Of a stretch of DNA of 64,000 nucleotides, positions 8,687 to 16,586 are shown piece after piece. The notes under the pieces were generated by a model. The model was not told the origin of the DNA and made no database searches. It saw only the letters and a program-made list of their open reading frames with translations. The stretch's first letter is position 1; each line of letters opens with the position of its first letter. The translations under genes and the position numbers were made by a program. The stretch comes from Azospirillum sp. TSO22-1 (GTDB lineage: Bacteria; Pseudomonadota; Alphaproteobacteria; Azospirillales; Azospirillaceae), in NCBI RefSeq assembly GCF_003116015.1, contig NZ_LGQZ01000079.1:107402-171401 (forward strand), given 5' to 3'.

Positions 8687-10303
8687 TTGTCGACCGCATC
8701 GTCCTGGCTGCACGGCGCAGCCCTCTACCAGATCTATCCGTTGAGTTTCCTCGACGGCGACGGCGACGGCTGGGGCGACCTGGAGGGCGTGCTGGCCGGG
8801 CTTGACCACGTCGCCTCGCTGGGGGTGGACGGGGTCTGGCTGTGCCCGTTCTACCCGTCGCCGCTGAAGGACTTCGGCTACGACGTCGCCGACCACCGCG
8901 CCGTCGATCCGCGCCTGGGCGACCTTGCGGCGTTCGACCGGGTGCTGGCGCGGGCGCATGGGCTGGGGCTCAAGGTGCTGGTCGATCTGGTGTGCGGCCA
9001 CACCTCGGACGAGCACCCGTGGTTCGCCGCCTCGCGCCGGTCGCGGCAGGGGGAGTTCGCCGACTGGTACGTCTGGGCCGACGCCCGGCCGGACGGCGCG
9101 CCGCCCAACAACTGGTTGTCGGTGTTCGGCGGGCCGGCGTGGACGTGGGAGCCGCGGCGGCGGCAGTACTATCTGCACCACTTCCTCGCCAGCCAGCCGG
9201 CGCTGAACCTGCACCACGAGCCGGCGCTGAACGGCGTGCTCGACACCGCCCGCTTCTGGTTGGAGCGCGGGGTGGACGGGTTCCGCATCGACGCGGTGGA
9301 CTTCTTCGCGCACGACCCGGACCTCCGCTCCAACCCGGCCATGCCCTGGGAGGGGGAGCCGCCGCTGAAGCCCTTCGCCCTGCAGCGTCACCTCCACGAC
9401 ATGATGCACCCGTCGATCCACGCGGTGCTGGAGCGGCTGCGCGCCACGGTGGACGGCTATCCCGGCGCGGTGCTGCTCGGCGAGCTGTCGAGCCAGCCGG
9501 GGGCGGCGGAGCGCATCGCCTCGTACGGGGCGCCGGGGCGGCTGCACGCCGCCTACAGCCTCAGCCTCGCCAAGCAGCCGTTCTCGGCGCGGGCGCTGGC
9601 GGCGGCGCTGACCGGCACGCCGGACGCGCGGGCGATCTGCTGGAGCTTCTCCAACCACGACGTCGAGCGCGCGGTCAGCCGCTGGCTGCCGGAGGGCGCC
9701 GATTCCGGGCGCTTCGCGGCGCTGCTGGCCTCGCTGTTCTGCGCGCTGCCCGGCACGCTGTGCCTGTACCAGGGCGAGGAGCTGGCGCTGTCGCAGGCGG
9801 AGATCCCGCGCGAACGGTTGCGCGACCCGTTCGGCATCGCCTACTGGCCGGAGTTCAAGGGCCGCGACGGCTCCCGCACGCCGATGCCCTGGCGCGCCGC
9901 GGCGCCGCACGCCGGCTTCACCACCGCGTCCGAGGCGTGGCTGCCGGTGCCCGCGGCGCATCGGGTGCTGGCCGTCGACGCGCAGGAGCGCCGCTCCGGC
10001 ACCCCGCTGGAGGTTTGGCGCGCCGCGCTGCGCCTGCGCCGCAACCACCGGGCGCTGTCCGTGGGGGCTCTTTCGGCGGTGGAGGCGAGGGGCGACGTGC
10101 TGTCCTTCGAGCGCTCGGCCGAGGGCGAAAGCCTGCTGGCCGTGTTCAACCTTGCCGACCGGCCGGCGGAGGTGGCGCTGGCACGCGGACAGATCCCGAT
10201 CCCGCTCGTCCTGCCGGGGATGCCGGAGGTGGAGATCACGGGTGACGGCCGCGCGCTGGTGCTGCCGCCGCTGGGAGCGTTCCTCGGGCTGAAGCGGGCT
10301 TGA
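8687..10303 (+). CDS. GH13 alpha-glucosidase / alpha-amylase family protein
   Basis: A 538-residue GH13 enzyme predicted to hydrolyse or transfer alpha-glucosidic bonds in the cytoplasm; no signal peptide is seen. Core motifs: GWGDLEGVLAGLDH, the nucleophile D202 in GFRIDAVDFF, the acid/base E266 in LLGELSSQ, and D325 in FSNHDVER. It continues into a C-terminal beta domain. The start is a TTG at 8687 behind GGAGG with 8-base spacing; no ATG fits the conserved N-terminus YQIYPLSF. The exact substrate cannot be read from sequence; trehalose, sucrose or maltooligosaccharides are possible. An otsB gene elsewhere in the window hints at trehalose metabolism, but the two are 43 kb apart. Confidence 0.9.
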   Translation: MSTASSWLHGAALYQIYPLSFLDGDGDGWGDLEGVLAGLDHVASLGVDGVWLCPFYPSPLKDFGYDVADHRAVDPRLGDLAAFDRVLARAHGLGLKVLVDLVCGHTSDEHPWFAASRRSRQGEFADWYVWADARPDGAPPNNWLSVFGGPAWTWEPRRRQYYLHHFLASQPALNLHHEPALNGVLDTARFWLERGVDGFRIDAVDFFAHDPDLRSNPAMPWEGEPPLKPFALQRHLHDMMHPSIHAVLERLRATVDGYPGAVLLGELSSQPGAAERIASYGAPGRLHAAYSLSLAKQPFSARALAAALTGTPDARAICWSFSNHDVERAVSRWLPEGADSGRFAALLASLFCALPGTLCLYQGEELALSQAEIPRERLRDPFGIAYWPEFKGRDGSRTPMPWRAAAPHAGFTTASEAWLPVPAAHRVLAVDAQERRSGTPLEVWRAALRLRRNHRALSVGALSAVEARGDVLSFERSAEGESLLAVFNLADRPAEVALARGQIPIPLVLPGMPEVEITGDGRALVLPPLGAFLGLKRA

Positions 10304-10306
10304 ACG

Positions 10307-10333
10307 CCCTCCCCCCGCGCCGCGGGGGGAGGG
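10307..10333 (+). terminator. GC-rich hairpin after the GH13 gene
   Basis: A perfect 13-bp inverted repeat (CCCTCCCCCCGCG / CGCGGGGGGAGGG) with one central base starts 3 bases after the GH13 stop. There is no T-run, so it may end transcription inefficiently or protect the 3' end. Confidence 0.5.
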
Positions 10334-10471
10334 ACTGCCGCTCGCTCCGGGAATACTCCCCTGCCGATCGGCGTTCCTTCCAATGCACCGACCGTCCGGG
10401 AGGGGTAGCGGGGAACACCCGCGCGTCCGCCGGGTTCAATTCGTAGGTTCTTTCCGTCGGAGAAAGGCCGC

Positions 10472-11326
10472 ATGACATCCGTGCAGTCCGCCGACCCAAT
10501 TCCCGCCCGCGCCGCCGTGGCGCGTCTTGCGTTGCTGCATCCGGCGGCGGTGGCGGCGGCGCTCGCCTCGGCGCTGGCCGGGCACGCCGCGGCCGGCGCC
10601 CATCTGCCGGAGGGCGCGTCCGGGCTCGCGTGGATTCTCGGCGCGGCGGCGGCGCTGGGCCTGGCGAGCGGGGTGATGCAGGCGCCGGCGGTCGGGCGCG
10701 CCATGGGCGGGATCGCCGGCGGGCTGCTGCTCGGCGCCGTGGCGATGGCGGCGCAGGCGTCGGCCGGGGCGGGCGTGCTGGCCGCGGTGGCGGGGGCGCT
10801 GCTGGCGGCGCTGCATCTCGGCGGCGAGCGCAGCCCGTGGCTGGGGCCGCTGCTGTCGGGGCTGGCGTTCGGCGCGCTGTTCCTGCTGGGTGCCGCGGAG
10901 GAGCCGGCGGCGCTGGTGCCGGCCGCGCCGGCCGCGCTGGCGCCGGTGTGCTATGGCGCGGCCTTCGGCATCGTGCGGCACGGGCCGCTGTGGCGCGGCG
11001 ACCAGCGGCCGGCGCTGCTGGCCATCGGGCTGCTGCTGACGGCGCTGCTGCTGCCGCTGACGTTGGGCTGGTTCGACGACTATGCGGGCATGAGCGCCCT
11101 GCCGTTCGCCGCCGTGCTGACGTGGTGGGTGCTGCCGGACTTCCTGTGGGGGGCGAGCGACCCGCGCCCGCTGCCGGTGCAGACGGCGCTGACCGCCGGC
11201 CGGCTCTCCGCCCCGGCGCTCGCCGCCGCGCTGGCCGCCGGCTTCGCCGGGACGGTCGCCGGGCTGACGCTGCTGCTGCTGGTGCCGCTGGCCGGGTTGC
11301 TGGAGCGGATGGTCGGCGGGCGGTAG
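10472..11326 (+). CDS. UbiA-like (EboC-like) membrane protein, degenerate
   Basis: A 284-residue integral membrane protein with about eight or nine Ala/Leu-rich helices and no signal-peptide cleavage site. The start (LALLHPAAVAAALASALAGHAAAG) and end (DPRPLPVQTALTAG ... LAAGFAGTVAG ... LVPLAGLLERM) resemble the first and last helices of UbiA-type prenyltransferases, including the EboC group. The aspartate-rich NDxxD and DxxxD prenyl-diphosphate motifs are not visible, so an enzymatic role is doubtful. Its convergent neighbour 6 bases away encodes an EboA-domain protein, which supports the link. The ATG at 10472 follows GGAGAAAGG. Assigned from pattern memory and context. Confidence 0.5.
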   Translation: MTSVQSADPIPARAAVARLALLHPAAVAAALASALAGHAAAGAHLPEGASGLAWILGAAAALGLASGVMQAPAVGRAMGGIAGGLLLGAVAMAAQASAGAGVLAAVAGALLAALHLGGERSPWLGPLLSGLAFGALFLLGAAEEPAALVPAAPAALAPVCYGAAFGIVRHGPLWRGDQRPALLAIGLLLTALLLPLTLGWFDDYAGMSALPFAAVLTWWVLPDFLWGASDPRPLPVQTALTAGRLSAPALAAALAAGFAGTVAGLTLLLLVPLAGLLERMVGGR

Positions 11327-11331
11327 CCCGA

Positions 11332-12240
11332 TCACCCCACCGCGCGCAGGCTCGGCGAGCCGGAGGCCAGCCGCTCCCAGGTGAGCTGCCCCTTGCGGAT
11401 CGCCTCGGCCAGCTCCGGGCGCTTGGCCAGCGCGTCGGCGGCGCGCGGGTCGCGGCTGCGCGACAGGGCCAGCGCCGCGGCCATCGCGGTGTCGACATCG
11501 GGGCCGTCCAGCTCCGCCGCCAGTTCATCCACGACATGGTTGCTCACCGCGTCGCCGGCCGCCTGCCAGAGATCGATGGGCACGCGCTGGCCGGAGGTCC
11601 GGCGCTGCCTGGCGAAGTCACGCAGCTCGTGCGCCAGCACCGGGTTGGCGCGCCGCTCCAGCCCGACGATGCCGGCGACGGCCACGCCTAGGAACACCGC
11701 CTTGAGGATCATGCGGTTCCAGCAGGGCTCGTCGAAGACGTCGGCGGGGTAGGGATTGAACAGCGCCACCGCCTCGAACAGCGCGCGGTCGTCGGCGCGC
11801 AGCGCCTCCTGCGCCCAGTGCAGGTGCCGGTCGGGGTAGGGCAGCAGGGGCAGGGCGCGGTACAGCGCCGCCGCCTGCACCCGGTCGCCGCCGCGCAGGA
11901 TGTGGTTCAGCATGTCGCCGTAGGCCACCGGATCGCTGTCGTCGTAGACCAGCAGCAGGGTCGCCCGCGCCGCCTGGTCGGCGGTCCACAGGGTGGGGCG
12001 CCAGCCGGCGCGGGCGCGCTCGGCCTCGCTGCGGTCCTCCGGGCGCAGGCGCAGCAGGGACGTGCCGACCCGGCGCGGCGCCTGGGCCATCGCCGTGAAG
12101 AACGCCTCGTCCGGCGCCCCGTCGTTCAGCGCGTCGCGCTGGGTGTCCAGCCAGTCCACTCCCTCCGGCGGGGCTGCCGCCTTCAGCCATTGCCGCAGAA
12201 GCATCAGCACGTGTTGCGTGTCGACGGGGTGGTAGGGCAT
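11332..12240 (-). CDS. EboA domain-containing protein
   Basis: A 302-residue soluble helical protein of the EboA family, known from the ebo cluster linked to transport of secondary-metabolite precursors or cell-envelope functions in cyanobacteria and other bacteria. Characteristic segments are LWTADQAARATLLLVYDD, ALYRALPLLPYPDRHLHWA, FEAVALFNPYPADVFDEP, WNRMILKAVFLG, LERRANPVLAHELRDFA and RVPIDLWQAAG. The ATG at 12240 has GGGAG 7 bases upstream. It converges with the UbiA-like gene and diverges from the peptide-binding protein at 12377. No other ebo genes (TatD-like, sugar-phosphate-isomerase-like, dehydroquinate-synthase-like) are visible. Confidence 0.8.
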   Translation of the reverse strand: MPYHPVDTQHVLMLLRQWLKAAAPPEGVDWLDTQRDALNDGAPDEAFFTAMAQAPRRVGTSLLRLRPEDRSEAERARAGWRPTLWTADQAARATLLLVYDDSDPVAYGDMLNHILRGGDRVQAAALYRALPLLPYPDRHLHWAQEALRADDRALFEAVALFNPYPADVFDEPCWNRMILKAVFLGVAVAGIVGLERRANPVLAHELRDFARQRRTSGQRVPIDLWQAAGDAVSNHVVDELAAELDGPDVDTAMAAALALSRSRDPRAADALAKRPELAEAIRKGQLTWERLASGSPSLRAVG

Positions 12241-12376
12241 GGCGACGCTCCCGAAGGAACCTGGATTGGCCGGTAAACCGGACCTGTGCCGTGAAGGTTC
12301 CGAAAGGAGAATGGGAGTGCGCGCCCTGCTACCCCATTGTAGTAAGGATGCTTCGACCGCGAAGGGGAGGATCGGG

Positions 12377-14191
12377 ATGCGACGGACGGCGCTGGCCTTG
12401 GTGTTCATGGTTGCCGGCATGGCGGCGGGCGCGCAGGCGGCGCCGCGGCACGCCATGGCGCTGTACGGCGAGCCGAAATACGGCCCCGACTTCACGCATT
12501 TCGACTACGTCAACCCCGACGCGCCGAAGGGCGGCAAGGTGACGACGACCTCCATCGGGTCGTTCGACACGCTGAACCCCTACACCATCAAGGGCGTGCC
12601 AGCCGCCGGGTTGGGGCTGACCTACGACACGCTGATGACCGGCTCGTCCGACGAGGCGTCGGTGGAGTACGGCCTGCTGGCCGAGAGCATCGACGTGGCG
12701 GACGACCGCTCCTCGGTGGTGTTCACGTTGCGCCCGCAGGCGCGCTGGCACGACGGCAAACCGGTGACGGCCGAGGACGTGGTCTTCTCCTTCAAGACGC
12801 TGACCGACGCGCACCCGCTGTACAAGAGCTACTACGCCCCGGTCGCCAAGGCCGAGGCGGAGGGCGAGCGCAAGGTGCGCTTCACCTTCAAGCCGGGCGA
12901 CAACCACGAGCTGCCGCTGATCATCGGCCAGTTGCCGGTGCTGCCCAAGCATTACTGGGAGGGCCGGACCTTCAGCCAGGCGACGCTGGAGCCGCCGTTG
13001 GGCAGCGGTCCCTACAAGATCGCCGCGGTCGATCCCGGCCGCTCCATCACCTACGAGCGGGTGGCCGACTACTGGGGCAAGGATCTGGCGGTCAACCGCG
13101 GCCGCTACAACTTCGCCACCATGGCGTTCGAGTACTACCGCGACGCCACCGTCGCCCTGCAGGGCTTCCGCGGCGGGCTGGCCGACTTCCGGCAGGAGAA
13201 CTCGGCCAAGGCCTGGGCGACCGACTACAGCTTCCCGGCGGTCAAGGAGGGCAAGGTCAAGGTCGAGGAGATCCCCAACAAGATCCCCTCGGGCATGCAG
13301 GCCTTCGTGTACAACACGCGGCGGCCGGTGTTCGCCGATTCCAAGGTGCGGCAGGCGATCGGCTACGCCTTCGACTTCGAATGGGCGAACGAGACGCTGT
13401 TCTACAAGGCGTACAAGCGCACCGACAGCTACTTCGAGAATTCCGACCTGCAGGCCGAGGGGCTGCCCGGGCCGCGCGAATTGAAACTGCTGGAGCCGCT
13501 GCGCGACAAGGTCCCGCCGGAGGTCTTCACCAAGCGCTACAAGCCGCCGAAGACCGAAGGGCAACAGGGCATCCGCAAGAGCCTGCTGGAGGCCAAGCGC
13601 CTGCTCGACGAGACCGACTGGGCGGTGAAGGACGGCACGCGGGTCAATCGGAAGACCGGCCAGCCGCTGGCCTTCGAGATCCTGCTCGACTCGCCGACCT
13701 TCGAGCGGGTGGCGCTGCCCTTCATCGAGAACCTCAAGCGCCTCGGCGTCCAGGCCAGCCTGCGCACGGTGGACACCACCCAGTACGAGAACCGCACCCG
13801 CGACTTCGACTTCGACATGATCGTCAACGTCTGGGGCCAGTCGCTGACGCCGGGCAACGAGCAGCGCGACTTCTGGGGCACCGACAGCGCCGACCGGCCG
13901 GGCAGCCGCAACTTCGCCGGCATCCGCAACCCGGCGGTGGACACGCTGATCGAGGCCATCGTCCGCGCCAGCACCAGGGAGGACCTGTACGCCGCGGTGG
14001 CGGCGCTGGACCGCGTGCTGCTGTGGAACCACTACGTCATTCCGCAGTGGCATTTCGGGGCCTTCCGCGTCGCCTACTGGACCCGGCTGAAGCGCCCGTC
14101 AGCCGTGCCGCCCTACGGGCTGGCCTTCGATGCGTGGTGGGCGGACGCCGGCGCGCATGCCGAGGGCGCGTCCGGTGGTGTGCCGCGCTGA
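12377..14191 (+). CDS. Periplasmic oligopeptide-type solute-binding protein (YejA-like)
   Basis: A 604-residue family-5 extracellular solute-binding protein, the same length as E. coli YejA. The signal peptide ends at AQAAPRHA (about residue 24). Family features: HAMALYGEPKYGPDFTHFDY, NPDAPKGGKV, YNTRRPVFADSKVRQAI, FDFDMIVNVWGQS and NHYVIPQWHFGAFR. It would deliver peptides (microcin-C-type or murein peptides are known for YejA) to an ABC importer, but no yejBEF permease or ATPase genes follow. The ATG at 12377 follows GGGGAGG at 6-base spacing. It is an orphan binding protein here, or its transporter lies elsewhere. Confidence 0.88.
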   Translation: MRRTALALVFMVAGMAAGAQAAPRHAMALYGEPKYGPDFTHFDYVNPDAPKGGKVTTTSIGSFDTLNPYTIKGVPAAGLGLTYDTLMTGSSDEASVEYGLLAESIDVADDRSSVVFTLRPQARWHDGKPVTAEDVVFSFKTLTDAHPLYKSYYAPVAKAEAEGERKVRFTFKPGDNHELPLIIGQLPVLPKHYWEGRTFSQATLEPPLGSGPYKIAAVDPGRSITYERVADYWGKDLAVNRGRYNFATMAFEYYRDATVALQGFRGGLADFRQENSAKAWATDYSFPAVKEGKVKVEEIPNKIPSGMQAFVYNTRRPVFADSKVRQAIGYAFDFEWANETLFYKAYKRTDSYFENSDLQAEGLPGPRELKLLEPLRDKVPPEVFTKRYKPPKTEGQQGIRKSLLEAKRLLDETDWAVKDGTRVNRKTGQPLAFEILLDSPTFERVALPFIENLKRLGVQASLRTVDTTQYENRTRDFDFDMIVNVWGQSLTPGNEQRDFWGTDSADRPGSRNFAGIRNPAVDTLIEAIVRASTREDLYAAVAALDRVLLWNHYVIPQWHFGAFRVAYWTRLKRPSAVPPYGLAFDAWWADAGAHAEGASGGVPR

Positions 14192-14321
14192 TTGGTCGCA
14201 ACCGTTGGACGAAGTCTAATGTTCATGCCGCGCCGACCGGTAACTCGCTGTTAACTAAAATTTGCGAGAAACTTTCCTTAGACGGCGTAGTACTGGATTC
14301 ACCGACAGGACATCTTACGGC

Positions 14322-14786
14322 ATGGACCCGCTGACGACCGACCGGCCCGCCGCCGGGCACCTCAAGCTGATGGGTGGTTTGGACATGGACACGCTCGAGC
14401 AGGCACGCACCATCCTCGTGGTCGAGGACAACGTGTTGATGCGCAAGCTGTTCGTCCGCTGCCTGGAAGAAGGCGGCTACACCGTGATCGAGGCGGAGGA
14501 CCCGCGCGACGTGGTGGAGCTGATGCTGGACGCCACGCCCGACATGGTGGTGATGGACATCGTCATGCCGGGCATGTCGGGGGTGGAGCTGATCAAGCTG
14601 ATCCGCGGCGATTCGCGGCTGTCGAGGACGCCGGTGCTGGCGGTGACCAACCTCGCCACCCCGGCGGACAAGCGGCGCCTTGCCGATGCCGGGTTCAACG
14701 GCCATGTTTCCAAGCCGATCAAGCCGAAGGACTTCATCGCCACGGTCGGTTCCTTCTTCGGCACCGCGGCGGCGGAGCCGGCCTGA
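14322..14786 (+). CDS. Single-domain response regulator
   Basis: About 154 residues; a receiver domain with a 25-residue N-terminal extension and no output domain (DivK/CheY style). ILVVEDNVLMRK carries the acidic pocket, MVVMDIVMPGMSG the phospho-acceptor aspartate, VLAVTNL the switch threonine region and HVSKPIKP the conserved lysine. The ATG at 14322 is preferred (GACAGGA upstream, rather distant); ATGs at 14370 and 14385 would trim the extension. It ends only 40 bases before pelX and is probably co-transcribed with the pel genes, so it may tie Pel production to a phosphorelay. Confidence 0.85.
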   Translation: MDPLTTDRPAAGHLKLMGGLDMDTLEQARTILVVEDNVLMRKLFVRCLEEGGYTVIEAEDPRDVVELMLDATPDMVVMDIVMPGMSGVELIKLIRGDSRLSRTPVLAVTNLATPADKRRLADAGFNGHVSKPIKPKDFIATVGSFFGTAAAEPA

Positions 14787-14826
14787 CCCCACCCGGCCTG
14801 ACCCCACCACGACGGAACGGATCCCC

Positions 14827-15753
14827 ATGGCGCGCTATCTCGTCACCGGCGGCTGCGGCTTCATCGGCTCGCACCTGATCGAGCGGCTGCTGGCCGCAGG
14901 GCACGAGGTGCGGGTCCTCGACGACCTGTCCACCGGCAAGCGGGAGAACCTGCCCGCCGGCGTGCCGGTCACCGTCGGCACCGTCGCCGATCCGGCCGTG
15001 GTGGACGAGGCCATGCGGGGCGTGGACGGCTGCTTCCACCTCGCCGCCGTCGCCTCGGTCGAGCGCTCGCGCGAGGCGTGGCTGGAGACGCACCACACCA
15101 ACCTGTCCGGCACCGTCGCGGTGTTCGACGCGGCGCGCCGCGCGCGCGCCGACGGCCCGGTGCCGGTGGTCTACGCCTCCTCCGCCGCCGTCTACGGCGA
15201 CAACCCGGTGATGCCGCTGACCGAGGATGCCACGACGCGTCCGCTGTCCGCCTACGGCGCCGACAAGCTGGGCTGCGAGCTGCACGCCCGCGTCGCCGAC
15301 GGGGTGCACGGCGTGCCGACGACCGGCTTCCGCTTCTTCAACGTCTACGGCCCGCGGCAGGACCCGAAGTCGCCCTATTCCGGCGTCATCTCCATCTTCG
15401 CCGGGCGCATCGCGCAGGGGCAGCCGATCACCATCAACGGCGACGGCGAGCAGGTGCGCGACTTCGTCTACGTGAAGGACCTCGTGCGCTGCCTGACCGC
15501 CGCCATGGACCGGCCGCAGGCCGGCGCCCCGGTCTACAACGTGTGCACCGGCAAGGCGACGTCGGTGAACCGGCTGGCCGAGGTGCTGGCGGAGCTGTCC
15601 GGCCGCTCCCTGGCGAAGAGCCACGGGCCGGCGCGGTCCGGCGACATCCGGGTCTCCATCGGCAACCCGGCGCGCCTGATCGCCGCCTTCGGCACGGCCT
15701 GCGAGACCGCCCTGGAGGACGGTCTGCGGGACACGCTGGCATGGCTGGGGTGA
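14827..15753 (+). CDS. pelX: NAD-dependent nucleotide-sugar epimerase (PelX-type)
   Basis: A 308-residue extended short-chain dehydrogenase that should interconvert UDP-GlcNAc and UDP-GalNAc or related sugars. The Rossmann glycine motif GGCGFIGSHL is at residues 8-17, SSAAVYGD contains the catalytic serine region, and Y143/K147 form the YxxxK motif in SAYGADK. As the first sugar gene of a pel operon it fits PelX, the C4-epimerase supplying UDP-GalNAc for Pel, which is a partly deacetylated GalNAc-rich polymer in Pseudomonas. It overlaps the next gene by 13 bases. Confidence 0.85.
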   Translation: MARYLVTGGCGFIGSHLIERLLAAGHEVRVLDDLSTGKRENLPAGVPVTVGTVADPAVVDEAMRGVDGCFHLAAVASVERSREAWLETHHTNLSGTVAVFDAARRARADGPVPVVYASSAAVYGDNPVMPLTEDATTRPLSAYGADKLGCELHARVADGVHGVPTTGFRFFNVYGPRQDPKSPYSGVISIFAGRIAQGQPITINGDGEQVRDFVYVKDLVRCLTAAMDRPQAGAPVYNVCTGKATSVNRLAEVLAELSGRSLAKSHGPARSGDIRVSIGNPARLIAAFGTACETALEDGLRDTLAWLG

Positions 15754-16586
15754 AACGGGCCCTGGCGGCCGCGGTTCTCGCCGGCATGACGCTCGCGGCG
15801 CCATCCCTCCGGGCCGAGACGCCCTGGGTCGTCTACTACGCCGACAAGGAGCCGCTGTCGGCCTTCGAGCCCTACAAACTCGTCGTCCTCGACAGCGAGC
15901 ACCACCCGCCGCTGCGCCCGCTGAAGGAGCGCGGCAAGACGCTGCTCGGCTACATCAGCCTGGGCGAGGTGGAGAGCCACCGGCCCTGGTACGAGACGGT
16001 GAAGGGCTGGGGCATCCTGTCGGCGGAGAACCCGAACTGGCCCGGCAGCTTCTACGTCGACGTGCGCGACAAGCGCTGGACCGAGCTGGTCGTGGCCGAG
16101 CTGGTGCCGGCGCTGCTGCGCAAGGGCTTCGACGGGATCTTCCTCGACACGCTCGACAACCCGCCGCACCTGGAGCGCACCGATCCCAAGGCCTTCGCCG
16201 GCATGACCGAGGCGGCGGCGCGGCTGGTCACGGCGCTGCGCCGGCACTACCCGGGCATCCGCATCATGCAGAACCGGGCGTACGAGCTGCTGCCGCAGAC
16301 GGCGGGCGTCATCGACTATGCGCTGGGCGAGTCCGTCACCGCCGGCTGGGACTTCGCCGGCGGCACGCCGCACCTGCAGCCGGCGGACGACACCGCCTTC
16401 CAGGTCGAGGCGCTGACCGCCGCCAAGCGCGCCAACCCGGCGCTGGAGGTGATGACGCTCGACTACTGGAATCCGGACGACGCGGCGGGCGTGGCGAGGC
16501 TCTACGCCACCGAACGCGCGCGCGGCTTCTCGCCCTACGTGGCAACGGTGGAGCTGGACCGCGTGGTGCGGGAGCCGAAGCCGTGA
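15741..16586 (+). CDS. pelA: GH114 endo-alpha-1,4-galactosaminidase, PelA hydrolase half
   Basis: A secreted 281-residue protein with a signal peptide (residues 1 to about 25, ending LRAE) and a single GH114 TIM barrel. Conserved parts are GYISLGEVESHRPWY, ENPNWPGSFYVDVRD, FDGIFLDTLDN (D136 is a likely catalytic acid) and DYALGESVTAGWDF (E197). In Pseudomonas this domain is the N-terminal part of the 948-residue PelA; here it is a separate protein. It would trim Pel polymer in the periplasm. The start codon lies inside pelX, and its stop overlaps the GTG of the next gene (GTGA), indicating translational coupling. Confidence 0.85.
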   Translation: MAGVKRALAAAVLAGMTLAAPSLRAETPWVVYYADKEPLSAFEPYKLVVLDSEHHPPLRPLKERGKTLLGYISLGEVESHRPWYETVKGWGILSAENPNWPGSFYVDVRDKRWTELVVAELVPALLRKGFDGIFLDTLDNPPHLERTDPKAFAGMTEAAARLVTALRRHYPGIRIMQNRAYELLPQTAGVIDYALGESVTAGWDFAGGTPHLQPADDTAFQVEALTAAKRANPALEVMTLDYWNPDDAAGVARLYATERARGFSPYVATVELDRVVREPKP

